A stretch of 64,000 nucleotides of DNA from Armatimonadaceae bacterium (GCA_030447685.1 JAUJOK010000005.1:1-64000), one strand, 5' to 3'. Shown: positions 17,517 through 27,357, numbered from the stretch's first letter. A program made the numbers and translations. Notes: a model not told the origin generated them from the letters alone.

Positions 17517-19226
17517 ATGCGTTTCCCCGCTCTCGCCCTTTTGATCCTCGTATCCGCCTTTGCCGCCATGGCCAGCGGCACCGCAAGGGCACAAGATTCT
17601 TCTCCTTCCCGCAACCCCGTCGTGCGAATCCAGAAAGCGGATAGCCATACGCTGCAAGGCGCTCTCCACACAATGGCGAAGCAGGCGCGGGTGGCCTTCG
17701 TGGTGGAGGGGCACCCGTATAAGGCAAGGCTTCCCGAGGCAGAGGTTCCTGCCGTTCCTGAAGAGGGTCTGCCGCTGTCGGAAGCGGTGGCAGCGATGGC
17801 GGCAGCGTATGACTACGAAGCTGAGCGGCGCGGCAACGTGTTTCTGCTGCGAAAGCGGTATCTTCAGCCCGACGACCTGCCGGGCGTGACGCCGGAGGAG
17901 TGCGCCCTGAGCGCGGCGGACGCAGCGCGTCTGCTCAACCCATTCGACTCGGGGATCAGCTTCACGAGATTTGCCGAGAACCCTCTCGTGCGAACCTTCA
18001 TTGCTTCCTTAACGCCGGAGCAATTGGCGATAATGGGTTCCGCTAACCTGCCGGACGGTAAATCCCCTATCTTTCGTCCCATCGAAACAGGGCTGGCGGT
18101 CTCCACACTGGGCGCGCCACAACAGCAGTTTATGCGGCAGTTCGTGTTCCACCATTATGCGGGAGATGCGGTCAAGAACGCCGTGCGCGCTGCCGGTGAA
18201 ATCAAGCGGCTCATGGAAGGCGATGCGGTATTTCGCCGGGGCGACGTTCATGGGGTGCGCTATCTCGGTTATGAGCTGCCGAAAGCGGAGCCGCCTGGGG
18301 AAGTGGTCTTGATCCCGCTGAGCAACACGGAGCGCGTAAAACTGAAGAACGGTCTCGTTTCCACGATAACGCGCGAGGTCGTGCCGGACCCGACGGAGCC
18401 GACGGGAACAGGAAAGGACGCTGCCGCCGCCGGGCCGACGCTGAAAGAGGCGGTGGCCGATTTAGCCGCGCGCAGCACGGGCAAAAGCGGCATGGCTGTT
18501 GAGGAGGCGCTGGCGGACAAGCCCGTACTGCTGATCGGCGGCGGGGCGGAAACTCCGGTGTCGCTCCTGCGGGCGCTGGCGGAAATCTACGGGCTGCGCG
18601 TCACCACCGATAGCGAGGGCGCTCTCGTTTTGCGTCGCCCGTCGGTTCGCCCGGTAAACGATGTCACCCTGCTGCGGGACGCGCTGCGGCGCGCCCTGCC
18701 CCTCCCGATGGTGCGCGCCCTGGAGGGAGCTTTGGAGCGGACCGATGCGCCCCGGCGCAAGGAACTGGAACGACAACATCCCCCGGTGCCCGGCAGGGAT
18801 GACCCTGCGCGCCGCGCCGCCCGTGAAGCGATGGTCGCCAGGCAGGTTGCCGCAGACCCGTGGCGCACGGAAAACGCGGTCGGGCCGATCCGCAGCGCGG
18901 CGGCGCGCCTGCTGCGCGGTTATATCGAGCCACGGCTGACGAAAGCGGCGAACGGACAGGTGCGGCTGTCCGCGCTGCCTTTGGAAGCGCGACGGGCCTT
19001 TGCCACGGTGCTTCTCCTGGACTACCTGACCGAGATCGAGACGGTGGCGATACGCCCCGTGCCGGAAAAAATCACCCGGTTTAACCAACTGCACATCACC
19101 GGCGGGGTTCTTGATAATCAGGGCAAGCGGTGGTTCAGCCTGTTCCTGAGCCTGCCCGATTCGGATGGCAAGACCCTGGTGTCACAGGGAGGCGTTAGTT
19201 CGAGGTATCCCGAAGAAAAAAATTAG
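17517..19226 (+). CDS. Secreted protein with STN/secretin-like domains, function unknown
   Basis: A 569-residue protein with a clear signal peptide (FPALALLILVSAFAAMASGTARAQ). Two regions, about residues 40-125 and 330-385, follow the pattern of STN domains (short helix-strand units such as TLQGALHTMAKQARVAFVVEG and VSLLRALAEIYGLRVTTD) found at the N-terminus of secretins and TonB receptors. No secretin pore follows. Perfect GGAGGT spacing fixes the ATG at 17517; the in-frame ORF start at 17385 would bury the signal peptide. It stands alone between a structured leader and a terminator. Confidence 0.6.
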   Translation: MRFPALALLILVSAFAAMASGTARAQDSSPSRNPVVRIQKADSHTLQGALHTMAKQARVAFVVEGHPYKARLPEAEVPAVPEEGLPLSEAVAAMAAAYDYEAERRGNVFLLRKRYLQPDDLPGVTPEECALSAADAARLLNPFDSGISFTRFAENPLVRTFIASLTPEQLAIMGSANLPDGKSPIFRPIETGLAVSTLGAPQQQFMRQFVFHHYAGDAVKNAVRAAGEIKRLMEGDAVFRRGDVHGVRYLGYELPKAEPPGEVVLIPLSNTERVKLKNGLVSTITREVVPDPTEPTGTGKDAAAAGPTLKEAVADLAARSTGKSGMAVEEALADKPVLLIGGGAETPVSLLRALAEIYGLRVTTDSEGALVLRRPSVRPVNDVTLLRDALRRALPLPMVRALEGALERTDAPRRKELERQHPPVPGRDDPARRAAREAMVARQVAADPWRTENAVGPIRSAAARLLRGYIEPRLTKAANGQVRLSALPLEARRAFATVLLLDYLTEIETVAIRPVPEKITRFNQLHITGGVLDNQGKRWFSLFLSLPDSDGKTLVSQGGVSSRYPEEKN

Positions 19227-19247
19227 GCGCAGCATTCGCCTCGTTCA

Positions 19248-19295
19248 TAAACGGCCCGCCGTGGTTCCCTTACCCCGGCGGGCCGTTTATTTTTG
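19248..19295 (+). terminator. Intrinsic terminator
   Basis: TAAACGGCCCGCCG (19248-19261) pairs with CGGCGGGCCGTTTA (19276-19289), followed by a T-run. It ends the STN-like gene and can also serve cysH from the other side. Confidence 0.85.
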
Positions 19296-19309
19296 GGGAA
19301 CAGGCGTCG

Positions 19310-20026
19310 CTATCGCGGCGTCACAACATGCAGACCGCATTCGGTTTTCGCCGATCCCGCCCAGCGTCCTGCGCGCTCGTTTTCGCCCGCGCCGACAGCC
19401 CGCGTGCAGGGCCAGCAGCCAATACTGGTATATCCACGGTCGGCTAAAGGGTTATAAGGCACGTCGTTACGGGAAATATATTCCCAGACATCGCGTTTGC
19501 TCCAGTTGGCGAGCGGGTTGATCTTTACCAGGCCGAAGCGGGCATCCGGCCCGACTATCGGCTGCTGCGCGCGGTCCGGGGTTTGGTCGCGGCGTATGGC
19601 CGTAATCCAGGCGGCGAAGTCGTGCTGCGCCAGATAATCGCGCAGCGGCACGACCTTGCGAAGATGGCAGCAACGGTCGGGGTCACGCCCATACAGAGGC
19701 TGCTCCGATTCCGCTTCGGCGGCGTCGATGGCACTGTCCGGCGAAACAAGATGCACCTGGACGCCGTATTTTTTCTGGAGCCAGTCGCGCGTTTCGAGCG
19801 TTTCAGGAAACTGATAGCCCGTATTCAAATTGAACAGGTGAACGTCGGCGGCAAGCCCCTGCTCCGCGAGCATGGCGATAAGGACACAGCCCTCCGCCCC
19901 AAAGGCGGTAGCCATCGCCAAGCGGGGGCGATACGCGGAAACGGCCCAGGTCAGAATCTCCTGCGGCGTTTTGTTTTCCAGCGACGCGCTGACAGGGTCA
20001 TGTATTTGCGGCGTTACGTTTCGCAT
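19310..20026 (-). CDS. cysH: Adenylyl-sulfate (APS) reductase
   Basis: A 238-residue reductase of the PAPS/APS family, converting APS to sulfite with electrons from thioredoxin. The paired cysteines CCHLRK, a later CWPCT and the catalytic tail ECGLH are the pattern of [4Fe-4S] APS reductases, distinct from PAPS enzymes that lack the extra cysteines. That agrees with cysDN nearby and no cysC seen. The frame is open to 20188, but the ATG at 20026 gives a normal N-terminus and lies directly behind tandem TATACT boxes. Confidence 0.9.
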   Translation of the reverse strand: MRNVTPQIHDPVSASLENKTPQEILTWAVSAYRPRLAMATAFGAEGCVLIAMLAEQGLAADVHLFNLNTGYQFPETLETRDWLQKKYGVQVHLVSPDSAIDAAEAESEQPLYGRDPDRCCHLRKVVPLRDYLAQHDFAAWITAIRRDQTPDRAQQPIVGPDARFGLVKINPLANWSKRDVWEYISRNDVPYNPLADRGYTSIGCWPCTRAVGAGENERAGRWAGSAKTECGLHVVTPR

Positions 20027-20029
20027 AGT

Positions 20030-20041
20030 AGTATAAGTATA
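20030..20041 (-). promoter_or_regulatory. Tandem -10 boxes of cysH
   Basis: Two contiguous TATACT hexamers on the minus strand (20041-20036 and 20035-20030); the distal one ends 9 nt before the ATG. No good -35 is seen. It suggests a leaderless transcript. Confidence 0.55.
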
Positions 20042-20110
20042 CCGCTTTTGTCGGGTTTGCGCTAACCGGATCAGCGGCGGCATTTTATGGCGCGCGAGGG
20101 TTAAATCGGC

Positions 20111-21774
20111 ATGAATGAATTTATCGGCCCTTTCCGGCTGCTTCGGGAGATCGGACGCGGCCACAATGCCATCGTTTACGAAGCGCATGATACGCGCCGG
20201 GACGAGCCGGTCGCGCTCAAGGTGCTATATACCGATGAGGTGGAGCCGGAGGATGGGAAGCTGTCGCTGCGCGGTGAGGCGACCATTCTGCGTTTTGTGC
20301 GCGAGGCCGATGCGATTCGGCGGCTGCAGCACCCCAACATCGTCCGAATCCGTGATGCCGGGGCGGACGGGGTGCGCCTGTATATAGCGATGGAGCGCCT
20401 GCGCGGTGAAACACTGCGCGCCCGCCTGATGCGCGGCCCGCTTCCACTCGATCAGGCAATCCAGGTCGCGCTTCAGATGGCGGCGGCGCTGACCCTGGCG
20501 CACGGACAAGGTATCGTTCACCGCGACATCAAGCCCGACAACATTTTTCTGCTGGCAGACGGTACGGCGAAGCTGATGGATTTCGGCGCGGCGCGCGTTA
20601 CCGGAGAGCAGTCGCTGACACAGACTGGTAACATCATCGGCTCGCCCGCCTACATGTCGCCGGAGCAGGTAAATGGCGGGGACGCCGACGGGCGTACCGA
20701 CGTCTGGGGGCTGGCGGCCACCTTGTTCGAAGCCGTCACCGGGCACAAGCCCTTCACCGGCGATTCGGTGACTTCGGTCATGTATGCCATTCTGCACAAG
20801 CGCCCTGACTTTTCGCTGGTGCCGTCGCTGCCGCTTGCCCGTGTTCTGGAACGCGCGCTTGCCAAGAAGCCCGCCGCGCGCTACGCCGACATGACAGCCT
20901 TCGCGGAATGTCTGCGTAATCCGCCGCAGCGTGATGACTCAGAGCGTTGTGGGTCGCCGTTGTTGCTGCGCCGCACTGCGGTAGTAGGAATCGGCGCAGC
21001 CGCGTTAGGGGTAATTCTGCTCGCATCGTTTCTGATGGCAAACCGGCAGCAGCAGCAAACGTCGCCGCAACAGCAGCAGCAGCGCCGCACGGTGGCGACC
21101 ACGCCGACGACGCCTCCCGCCGCCCCCGCAGGTCAGGCTCCTGTCACAGCGGCGGCAAGTAAACCCCGCCGTCCAAAGCACGCGGCGGAGCGGCGGTTGT
21201 TGCGGCGACAACGCCCGGGCCGCGCCCGGTCGCGGAGGCGCAGGTTTCCATTCGGGAAAAGCCACAAAAGCAGCAGGAACAACAGCGGCCCCGGTCCTCT
21301 TTTACCCCGCCGCTCGTCACGGACGCTGCGCCAGACCCGATTTTACGCCAACAGTTGCCGCCCCCGCCTGTGCGCCGCCCTCGTGTGCGGGTAGCTTCGG
21401 CGCAGGACACTTCCGTAGGCGCTGCAGGCGTGGCGCGCCCTCGCGTTCAGGGTAATCGCTCGCGGCCTTCCCGCCCATCCGTCGAGCCGACCGGAAAGCC
21501 GCGCTTGAGGGACCAGGACCCGCAGGTGAACCACCATGTCGCCCCCGTCCTCCCGTCGGAACTCGTGGGGTTCCGGGGCACCGTGCGCCTCCTCGTTTAC
21601 ATTGACGCGGATGGTGTGGTGAAAAGCGTGGAGTTCGCTAAAGGCGGAAGCTCGGGTAACGAGATTGCGGATGAAGCGGCGCTGGATGCGGTGAGCCAGT
21701 ATGAATACATTCCCGCTGTTCGGAACGGGCAGTATGTGGAGGCGGTAACAACGGAGACTATCACCTTTGATTAG
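20111..21774 (+). CDS. Ser/Thr protein kinase with TonB-like C-terminal domain, frameshifted
   Basis: Residues 1-270 form a Hanks-type kinase: GRGHNAIVYEA loop, VALKVL lysine, HRDIKPDN, MDFGAAR and the activation-segment SPEQ. A membrane helix (VGIGAAALGVILLASFLMA) and a Gln/Pro-rich spacer follow. After a one-base frame change near 21160-21190 the chain continues through more Pro/Gln-rich sequence to a TonB C-terminal-type domain (GFRGTVRLLVYIDADGVVKSVEF). So the kinase is cytoplasmic and the TonB-like domain lies outside the membrane. Similar kinase-TonB proteins exist in other phyla; what the tail senses or contacts is not known. It diverges from cysH. Confidence 0.78.
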
Positions 21775-21843
21775 CAGTTTTCGTGTTCAGGTTGCGCCAT
21801 CAGCAGGCTATTAGAACGATTTCGCAAAAAAGAAAAACAACCA

Positions 21844-21873
21844 TTGACAACACCTATCATCCTGCGATATACT
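21844..21873 (+). promoter_or_regulatory. Sigma70-type promoter of the HTH-ABC operon
   Basis: TTGACA (21844-21849), 18 bp spacer, TATACT (21868-21873). One of the best matches in the window; it gives a leader of roughly 130 nt before the HTH gene. Confidence 0.8.
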
Positions 21874-22010
21874 TCCGACGGCGGGGTAAGCAGGCTTATT
21901 CTGCGCATTGTTAGGGTCGGCGATGGTTGGAAAGGCGGCACAGGGTTTCTGCGCCGGTATCCGTGTCGCGTGACGACCATGATCTGGGCGAGGGGGAGCG
22001 AAAAGTCGTA

Positions 22011-22259
22011 ATGGATGCGGAGAGCCGGGACCTTTTGACCGTCGAGCAGGCTGCCAACTACCTGCAACTGAGCCAGTCCAGCATTCGCTCCTACATTCGC
22101 CAGGGCAAGCTCAAGGCGTTTCGTGTGGCTGGAAAGCGGAAAGTTCTCATTCCACGTGACGAACTGCTCAAGCTTCTGGAACCGGCGCGCGGTGATCAGC
22201 TAACCGAGGACGACGAAGACACGCCGCCACCCTCTTCCCGAAACCACGCGGGCAAATAG
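22011..22259 (+). CDS. Excisionase-family helix-turn-helix protein
   Basis: An 82-residue protein with a MerR/Xis-type winged helix: LTVEQAANYLQLSQSSIRSYIRQGKL then GKRKVLIPRDEL. An acidic, Pro/Ser-rich tail ends it. I use the ATG at 22011, although the frame opens at 21927. With no integrase nearby it is more likely a local regulator or RNA/DNA adaptor than a phage excisionase. It precedes the ABC exporter by 9 nt and probably shares its transcript. Confidence 0.75.
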   Translation: MDAESRDLLTVEQAANYLQLSQSSIRSYIRQGKLKAFRVAGKRKVLIPRDELLKLLEPARGDQLTEDDEDTPPPSSRNHAGK

Positions 22260-22268
22260 CGAAGCGCC

Positions 22269-23159
22269 GTGGGTCTGCTCCATGAGGCGCGCGAGGCCTG
22301 GCGGTATCGCGAGCTTTTACGAAACCTCGTTGACCGCGAGCTTCAGGTGCGCTATAAGAACAGTACGCTCGGTGTCGTCTGGTCGCTCGCTAACCCCATT
22401 GTCCGCGCGCTCATCCTCTGGGCCGTTTTCGAATTCTTTTTGCCGCTGGGCATTGAAAACTACTCCGCTTACGTGCTGGCTGCTTTCTTTCCCTGGACCT
22501 ATTTTCTTACCGGGGTGCTGGATGCGGGCGAATCCGTTTCCAAGCAGATGGCGCTGGTGAAAAAAGTCTATTTTCCGCGCGAGCTGCTTCCGCTTGCCAC
22601 CACTATCGCCAACCTGCGCCACTTCTGCCTGTCACTGGGTGTGCTTGCTCTGTATCTGGTCTACCTGTATGGCCGCTCCTGGCTTGAAGGCGACCCCAAG
22701 TTGCCGCCGCCCACGATTTTGCTCGTTCCGGTGCTGGTGGTCATGCAGACACTTCTTATCGGCGGAATTGCGCTGTTCATTTCCGCGCTGAACGTCTTTT
22801 TCGAGGACGTCAAGTTCCTGACCGCCGTAGTGCTCGATCTGCTTTTTTACGCCGTGCCGATAATCTATTTTCTGGAACAGGTGGAGCGGACAACGGCTCT
22901 CAATCCCGCCGCGCGACAGTTCATCTACACGCTGTTTCTGCTGAACCCGATGACCGTTATCCTGACCTCGTACCGCAGCTTTCTTCTTCCCCCTGAGGAG
23001 ATGCCGGGGGGGCGGTTCGGGCAAATCGAACCGATTGTGGTAAACCTGCCGGTCCCCTGGTCCTTCTTCCTTCTCGCCTGCGCGGTCTGTGTGCTCACCT
23101 TTGTTGGTGGTTACGCCTTTTTCAACGCGCGCAAATGGCGGTTCGTGGAGCAGCTTTGA
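22269..23159 (+). CDS. ABC-2 type polysaccharide export permease (Wzm-like)
   Basis: A 296-residue inner-membrane permease with six predicted helices. It has the family's N-terminal amphipathic segment (RELLRNLVDRELQVRYKNSTLGVVW) and KKVYFPRELLP loop. With the following ATPase it would move an O-antigen-like or teichoic-type glycan across the inner membrane. GTG start. Confidence 0.88.
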   Translation: MGLLHEAREAWRYRELLRNLVDRELQVRYKNSTLGVVWSLANPIVRALILWAVFEFFLPLGIENYSAYVLAAFFPWTYFLTGVLDAGESVSKQMALVKKVYFPRELLPLATTIANLRHFCLSLGVLALYLVYLYGRSWLEGDPKLPPPTILLVPVLVVMQTLLIGGIALFISALNVFFEDVKFLTAVVLDLLFYAVPIIYFLEQVERTTALNPAARQFIYTLFLLNPMTVILTSYRSFLLPPEEMPGGRFGQIEPIVVNLPVPWSFFLLACAVCVLTFVGGYAFFNARKWRFVEQL

Positions 23160-23959
23160 CAGTGTCGCCGTCGCCGCCGCAGGCATCGGCGCCCCCTGCT
23201 ATCGAGGCGCGCGGCGTCACCAAGCGGTTCCGGCTGATGCGGCGCGGCTACGCGGGCATCAAAGGAATGCTCGGCGCGCTCGCGCGTGGCCAGCGCCCCG
23301 AGATAGAAGAAGTGACGGCGCTGGCCGACATTGATTTCATCGTCGCGCCGGGCGAAACGGTTGCGCTCATCGGGAGCAACGGGTCCGGTAAATCCACGCT
23401 GCTTTCCCTGCTCGCCAACGTCATGCGTCCCGATGCCGGAACCATCGCCTTTCCCGCCAGCGCCGACCCGGCCCATCCCCGTCTCGCCCCGCTGCTGGAA
23501 CTGGGCGCGGGTTTTCATCCTGACCTGACCGGTCTGCAAAACGTCTTCTTTAACGGTTCGATACTGGGCCTGTCGCGAACGCAGATGGCGGAGCGCCTTG
23601 CGGCCATCGAGGCGTTTGCAGACCTGAAGGAAGGTTATCTGGAAGCCCCGGTACGCACCTACTCGCTCGGCATGTACACCCGCCTCGGCTTCGCGGTCGC
23701 CGTCCACACCGACCCGGAGATTATCCTGGTGGACGAGGTGCTGGCAGTCGGCGACGAAGGCTTTCAGGAAAAGTGCTACGCCAAAATCAGTGAGTTCCAG
23801 CGTGAAGGACGCACCATCGTTTTCGTGTCGCACGACATGGATGCCGTGCGCCGGGTCGCTACGCGTGGTGTCTGGCTCAACCGGGGAAAAATCGCCGCCG
23901 ATGGCCCGGTAGAGACGGTTGTCCACGCCTACCACGCCGCCATCGGCATCGAGGATTAG
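23135..23959 (+). CDS. ABC polysaccharide exporter ATP-binding protein (Wzt-like)
   Basis: A 274-residue ATPase: Walker A IGSNGSGKST, LLELGAGFHPDLTGLQNV (typical of Wzt/TagH), signature YSLGMYTRLGFA and Walker B IILVDEVLAVGD. It ends near residue 270 with no C-terminal carbohydrate-binding extension, as in Wzt proteins of undecaprenyl-linked systems without capping. The ATG at 23135 overlaps the permease by 25 nt; a TTG at 23156 overlapping the permease stop is an alternative. Confidence 0.88.
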   Translation: MAVRGAALTVSPSPPQASAPPAIEARGVTKRFRLMRRGYAGIKGMLGALARGQRPEIEEVTALADIDFIVAPGETVALIGSNGSGKSTLLSLLANVMRPDAGTIAFPASADPAHPRLAPLLELGAGFHPDLTGLQNVFFNGSILGLSRTQMAERLAAIEAFADLKEGYLEAPVRTYSLGMYTRLGFAVAVHTDPEIILVDEVLAVGDEGFQEKCYAKISEFQREGRTIVFVSHDMDAVRRVATRGVWLNRGKIAADGPVETVVHAYHAAIGIED

Positions 23960-23997
23960 CAGGATTCCGTTTCCTGCGCACCGAATAGACAGCCACT

Positions 23998-24222
23998 ATG
24001 AACCCGGAACCTGATACCACTGCCGCGCCGCCGCTCGACCCGGAGTTTCTGGCGCTGCTTTGCTGCCCCGCCTGCCCGGACCGCCCGCCGGTACGCCTGG
24101 ACGAGAAGACCGCTCATCTTTTGTGCGACCGGTGCGGGCGGGCGTATCCGATCCGTGACGGACTGCCCAGTCTGATTGTGGACGACGCAGAAGAGATGAT
24201 TGCGCATGGCGGCAAGTCCTGA
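23998..24222 (+). CDS. Trm112-like zinc-ribbon protein
   Basis: A 74-residue protein: LLCCPACPD, then LLCDRCGRAYPIRDGLPSLI. The two CxxC pairs and the closing YPIRDGLP motif are the Trm112 fold, which in other organisms stabilises methyltransferases. Bacterial copies sit near many enzymes; the partner here is not clear. Confidence 0.8.
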   Translation: MNPEPDTTAAPPLDPEFLALLCCPACPDRPPVRLDEKTAHLLCDRCGRAYPIRDGLPSLIVDDAEEMIAHGGKS

Positions 24223-24239
24223 GCGCCGCAGGAGAAACG

Positions 24240-24707
24240 ATGCAGATTACGCCGACAGGCACGCTGAGAGTATCCGTCATCCACGGGCCGAACCTGAATA
24301 TGCTCGGCCTGCGCGAACCCGATATTTACGGCACGGATACCTTCGACGATACGAACCGCAAGATTCGTGACCATGCCCGCTCCATCGGTGTCGAGGTCCG
24401 AATCACCCAGAGCAACCATGAGGGCGCGATTATCGATGCCATCCAGGACGCCGTTAGCTGGGCGGACGCCATCATCATCAATCCCGGCGGCTACACGCAC
24501 TACTCCATTGCCATCGCCGATGCCATTCGCGCCGTGCGCCTTCCCGCCGTGGAGGTACACATATCCAATATCCATGGGCGCGAAGAGTTCCGCCGCCATT
24601 CCGTCGTCGCGCCCGCCACCGCCGGGCAGATCGCCGGTTTCGGCACGGCCTCCTATCTGCTTGCCCTCGATGCCGTGCGCCACCTCATCATGGACGCAAA
24701 ACATTAG
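24240..24707 (+). CDS. aroQ: Type II 3-dehydroquinate dehydratase
   Basis: A 155-residue enzyme of the shikimate pathway, dehydrating 3-dehydroquinate in the cytoplasm. HGPNLNMLGLREPDIYG, the loop SNHEGAIID, NPGGYTHYS and VHISNIHGREEFR are diagnostic, with the active-site Tyr, Asn and His present. It follows the Trm112-like gene by 17 nt. Confidence 0.95.
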   Translation: MQITPTGTLRVSVIHGPNLNMLGLREPDIYGTDTFDDTNRKIRDHARSIGVEVRITQSNHEGAIIDAIQDAVSWADAIIINPGGYTHYSIAIADAIRAVRLPAVEVHISNIHGREEFRRHSVVAPATAGQIAGFGTASYLLALDAVRHLIMDAKH

Positions 24708-24735
24708 AACACGATGGGAAAGAGCACGGATAGGC

Positions 24736-25113
24736 ATGAAGCTGTACTATATTCCATTCGTAGCGGCAACCTACGCAGCCATTACGCCAGAGAACATCCG
24801 CGATGTTGCCCCTGAACTTCTGGTGAGTTCGGCCCGAGATACCCGGGAGATTTTTGACTTTATCCGAGCGCGCGGCGGACGTGGCCGCTTCGAGCCGCAA
24901 ATCACCCGCCTGCTCATTCAGGAGAACGGGCAAAAGCCGATCTTCGTCGATTACGAGGGCGTAGTTCGCTGGGGAAGCAGTCAGTACAGTTTGCGTCCCA
25001 GCAGTTTCTTACGCCTGCACCTGCGTTTGGAGCGTCTCGTTGCACAGTTGTCCAAGATTCCGGGCAGATACAAGCCTGCCCCCATGTCATTTTCATACAC
25101 TATCCTGCGTTGA
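24736..25113 (+). CDS. Hypothetical protein
   Basis: A 125-residue protein without a family I recognise. It has a mixed alpha/beta composition (KLYYIPFVAATYAAITPE, RLLIQENGQKPIFVDYEGVVRWG) and a basic C-terminus. The frame is open far upstream inside aroQ; the ATG at 24736, 28 nt after aroQ, is the plausible start. Confidence 0.55.
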   Translation: MKLYYIPFVAATYAAITPENIRDVAPELLVSSARDTREIFDFIRARGGRGRFEPQITRLLIQENGQKPIFVDYEGVVRWGSSQYSLRPSSFLRLHLRLERLVAQLSKIPGRYKPAPMSFSYTILR

Positions 25114-25214
25114 ACTCGGGCTGTGACCTAATCGGGCGCAGGATCAACCCCCGCGTAATGCTGTACCGTTCCCGCTACATTTTGCATAAACCACGGAAAT
25201 AAGCGAGATTGTTG

Positions 25215-26334
25215 ATGCCCCACAACCATTCAGAAGACTTCCGATTCCCCCACCGCCTTGCCGGGCTGCGCCGCCTTCTGACCGAGAACGACCTCGAAGG
25301 AATCATCGTCTCTTACCTTGAAAATGCCCGCTACCTGTCCGGCTTCACCGGCTCCAACGCGCTCGTTCTGGTAACACCGAATGACGCGCTGTTTTTGACC
25401 GACGGACGCTACGCGGTGCAAAGCGAGCGCGAGGCGCACGGCTTCGAGCGCCTGGTGCTGCCGCCGGGATCGAATCTGGCCGAGGTAGCGGGCGAGCAGA
25501 TCAAGCGGCTCGGCGTAAAGCGAATCGCCTTCGAGGAGGCCCATCTTTCCGTCAAGGCGTTTGCGGCGCTGCAAAAGGCGATGCCGGAGGGCGCGGAGCT
25601 TATCGGAAAAAGCGATCTGGTGGAAACGATTCGCCAGATAAAGGACAAAACCGAGATCGCTGCCATACGCCGCGCCGTCACGCTCGCCGACGCCTGCTTT
25701 GACCATCTGCAAACCGTTGTTCGACCCGGCGTCACCGAGCGGGCACTGGCCTGGGAGATCGAAATGTTTCTGCGTGGGAACGGCGCGCAGCGTCTCTCCT
25801 TTGACAGCATCGTCGCCTCTGGCCCTAACGGCGCGCTGCCCCACGCCCGCCCCTCCGACCGCGTGCTGGGTGAAAGCGGCGGCCCGGAGTTCGTCGTTTT
25901 CGACTATGGCGCGGAGGTAGACGGCTACTGCTCCGATATCACTCGAACACTGCTGGTGAACGGCGCGCCTACCGACCGCCACCGTGAGGTTTACGACGCC
26001 GTGCTGCGCGCCCAGCTTGCCGCACTCGCGGCCATCAAGCCCGGCATTCCGGCTAAGGATGCGGATACGCTCGTTCGTGATATGCTGACACAGGCGGGCC
26101 TGGGGAGCTTTTCACCCACTCGCTCAGGCATAGCCTGGGCCGTGTCGTCCACGACGGCGTCGGCTTTTCCCAGAAATCCGAGATAACGCTTGCGCCGGGC
26201 ATGGTGCTGACCGTGGAGCCGGGCGTCTATATCGAGGGCTGGGGCGGCGTCCGCATCGAAGACGATATTGTCGTCGCAAAACCGGACGGGAGATCCTCAC
26301 CCGGAGCACCAAAGAGCTGATAGCGCAGGGCTGA
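25215..26334 (+). CDS. M24 family Xaa-Pro aminopeptidase, with two frameshifts
   Basis: A creatinase N-domain (residues 1-130, SGFTGSNALVLVTP, FLTDGRY) precedes the pita-bread M24 domain. Metal ligands appear in FDYGAEVDGYCSDITRT and, after frame correction, FTHSLRHSLGRVVHDG and VEPGVYIEGWGGVRIEDD. Adding one G in the run at 26102-26105 and one at 26288-26290 gives an unbroken protein of ~373 residues ending LIAQG. The usual SLGHGLG motif reads SLRHSLG. It releases N-terminal residues before proline in peptides. Confidence 0.85.
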
Positions 26335-27010
26335 ACCCCGAAGCGCACCGCCCGAAGTAATCAGGGCTGCAAGCAGTTCGTATGCTTTTTCGATAACAAC
26401 CATGCCTCGAAGGACAAGCCAAACGAGGGTTATTATGTTTTTCGGAGCCAACTTCGCCGGTTGCTCAAGCTTGCCATTAAAACGGCCAAACCAAAGGGAC
26501 GAGATTTGCGGCCTGCTTGAGCAACGGCTACTGCCTGAACCCGATACGCCTCAAAAACAAAGCCAGAGGGCCAGGCAGCTTTTGAGCTATCTTCACGCCA
26601 GACGCATCGCATATCACGCGCCGCAGCCGCCTCCAATACAAGAGGGTCGGAACCTTCCATTCTCATCCCCTATCGCCTGCCGAGCCGGGAGAATCTGACA
26701 TTCAGTACGCGGAAGAGGATTCACTGATGCTCATCCTGTCCTGCGGGAAAAGGAAGCAAAGTTATGGCGCATCCGCAAAGGTAAAGCCTCTCCGGTAACG
26801 ATGAAATATATCGACGACTGATCGGTGCGATACCAGAAACAGCCAGCTATCAGCCGACCGGGAAGCGGTATGCACGTCAGGTATGGAGATGGAGCAGGTT
26901 CAGGCTGATACGGCAAAACGTATAAATCCGGGAACTTCGGGGTATAACCGTCGTTAGTAAAAGTAGTAGTGACAATGCGAGGGTTTCTCCCTCAAAGGAG
27001 GTTTGTCGAT
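26335..27010. other. Non-coding or decayed region
   Basis: About 675 bp with no convincing gene; the longest plus-strand frame (26402-26698) has no recognisable motif. G+C is visibly lower than in neighbouring genes. The last bases hold AAAGGAGGT (26996-27002 region) for trxA. I could not identify a known RNA or element here. Confidence 0.5.
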
Positions 27011-27334
27011 ATGAGCCAAGCCGCTGCCGTTTCATCGGCGGATTTTGATACCGAGGTTTTGCAGTCCAGCGTCCCTGTTCTCGTGGACTTCTGGGCGGTC
27101 TGGTGCGGCCCGTGCCGCCGCATTGCGCCGGAACTGGATGCCGTGGCCGAGCAGTTGAGCGGCAAAGCCAAGATTCTGAAGGTGAACGTGGATGAGGAAC
27201 CGGACCTGGCGGGTCGTTACGGTGTCCAGAGCATCCCTGCCCTGATGATCTTCAAGGAAGGCAAACTGGTGGATCAGATGCTCGGTATGTCATCGCGCCA
27301 GGTGATCGCCGAAAAGCTCCAGCAGTACGTTTAA
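27011..27334 (+). CDS. trxA: Thioredoxin
   Basis: A 107-residue thioredoxin with the WCGPC active site (VDFWAVWCGPCRRIAPELD) and the cis-Pro segment SIPALMIFKEG. It would reduce protein disulfides and could feed CysH. AAAGGAGGT fixes the ATG at 27011. A very similar second copy lies at 29451-29775. Confidence 0.95.
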   Translation: MSQAAAVSSADFDTEVLQSSVPVLVDFWAVWCGPCRRIAPELDAVAEQLSGKAKILKVNVDEEPDLAGRYGVQSIPALMIFKEGKLVDQMLGMSSRQVIAEKLQQYV

Positions 27335-27357
27335 CTAAAAAGCAGATCCAGGATGGT

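Noticed and set aside
22011-22259. Prophage excisionase
   Set aside because: Only the HTH fold is shared; no integrase, att-like repeats or phage genes, and it is in an operon with an ABC exporter.
26402-26698. 98-codon ORF in the gap before trxA
   Set aside because: No ribosome site or family resemblance; the sequence looks like unselected DNA.
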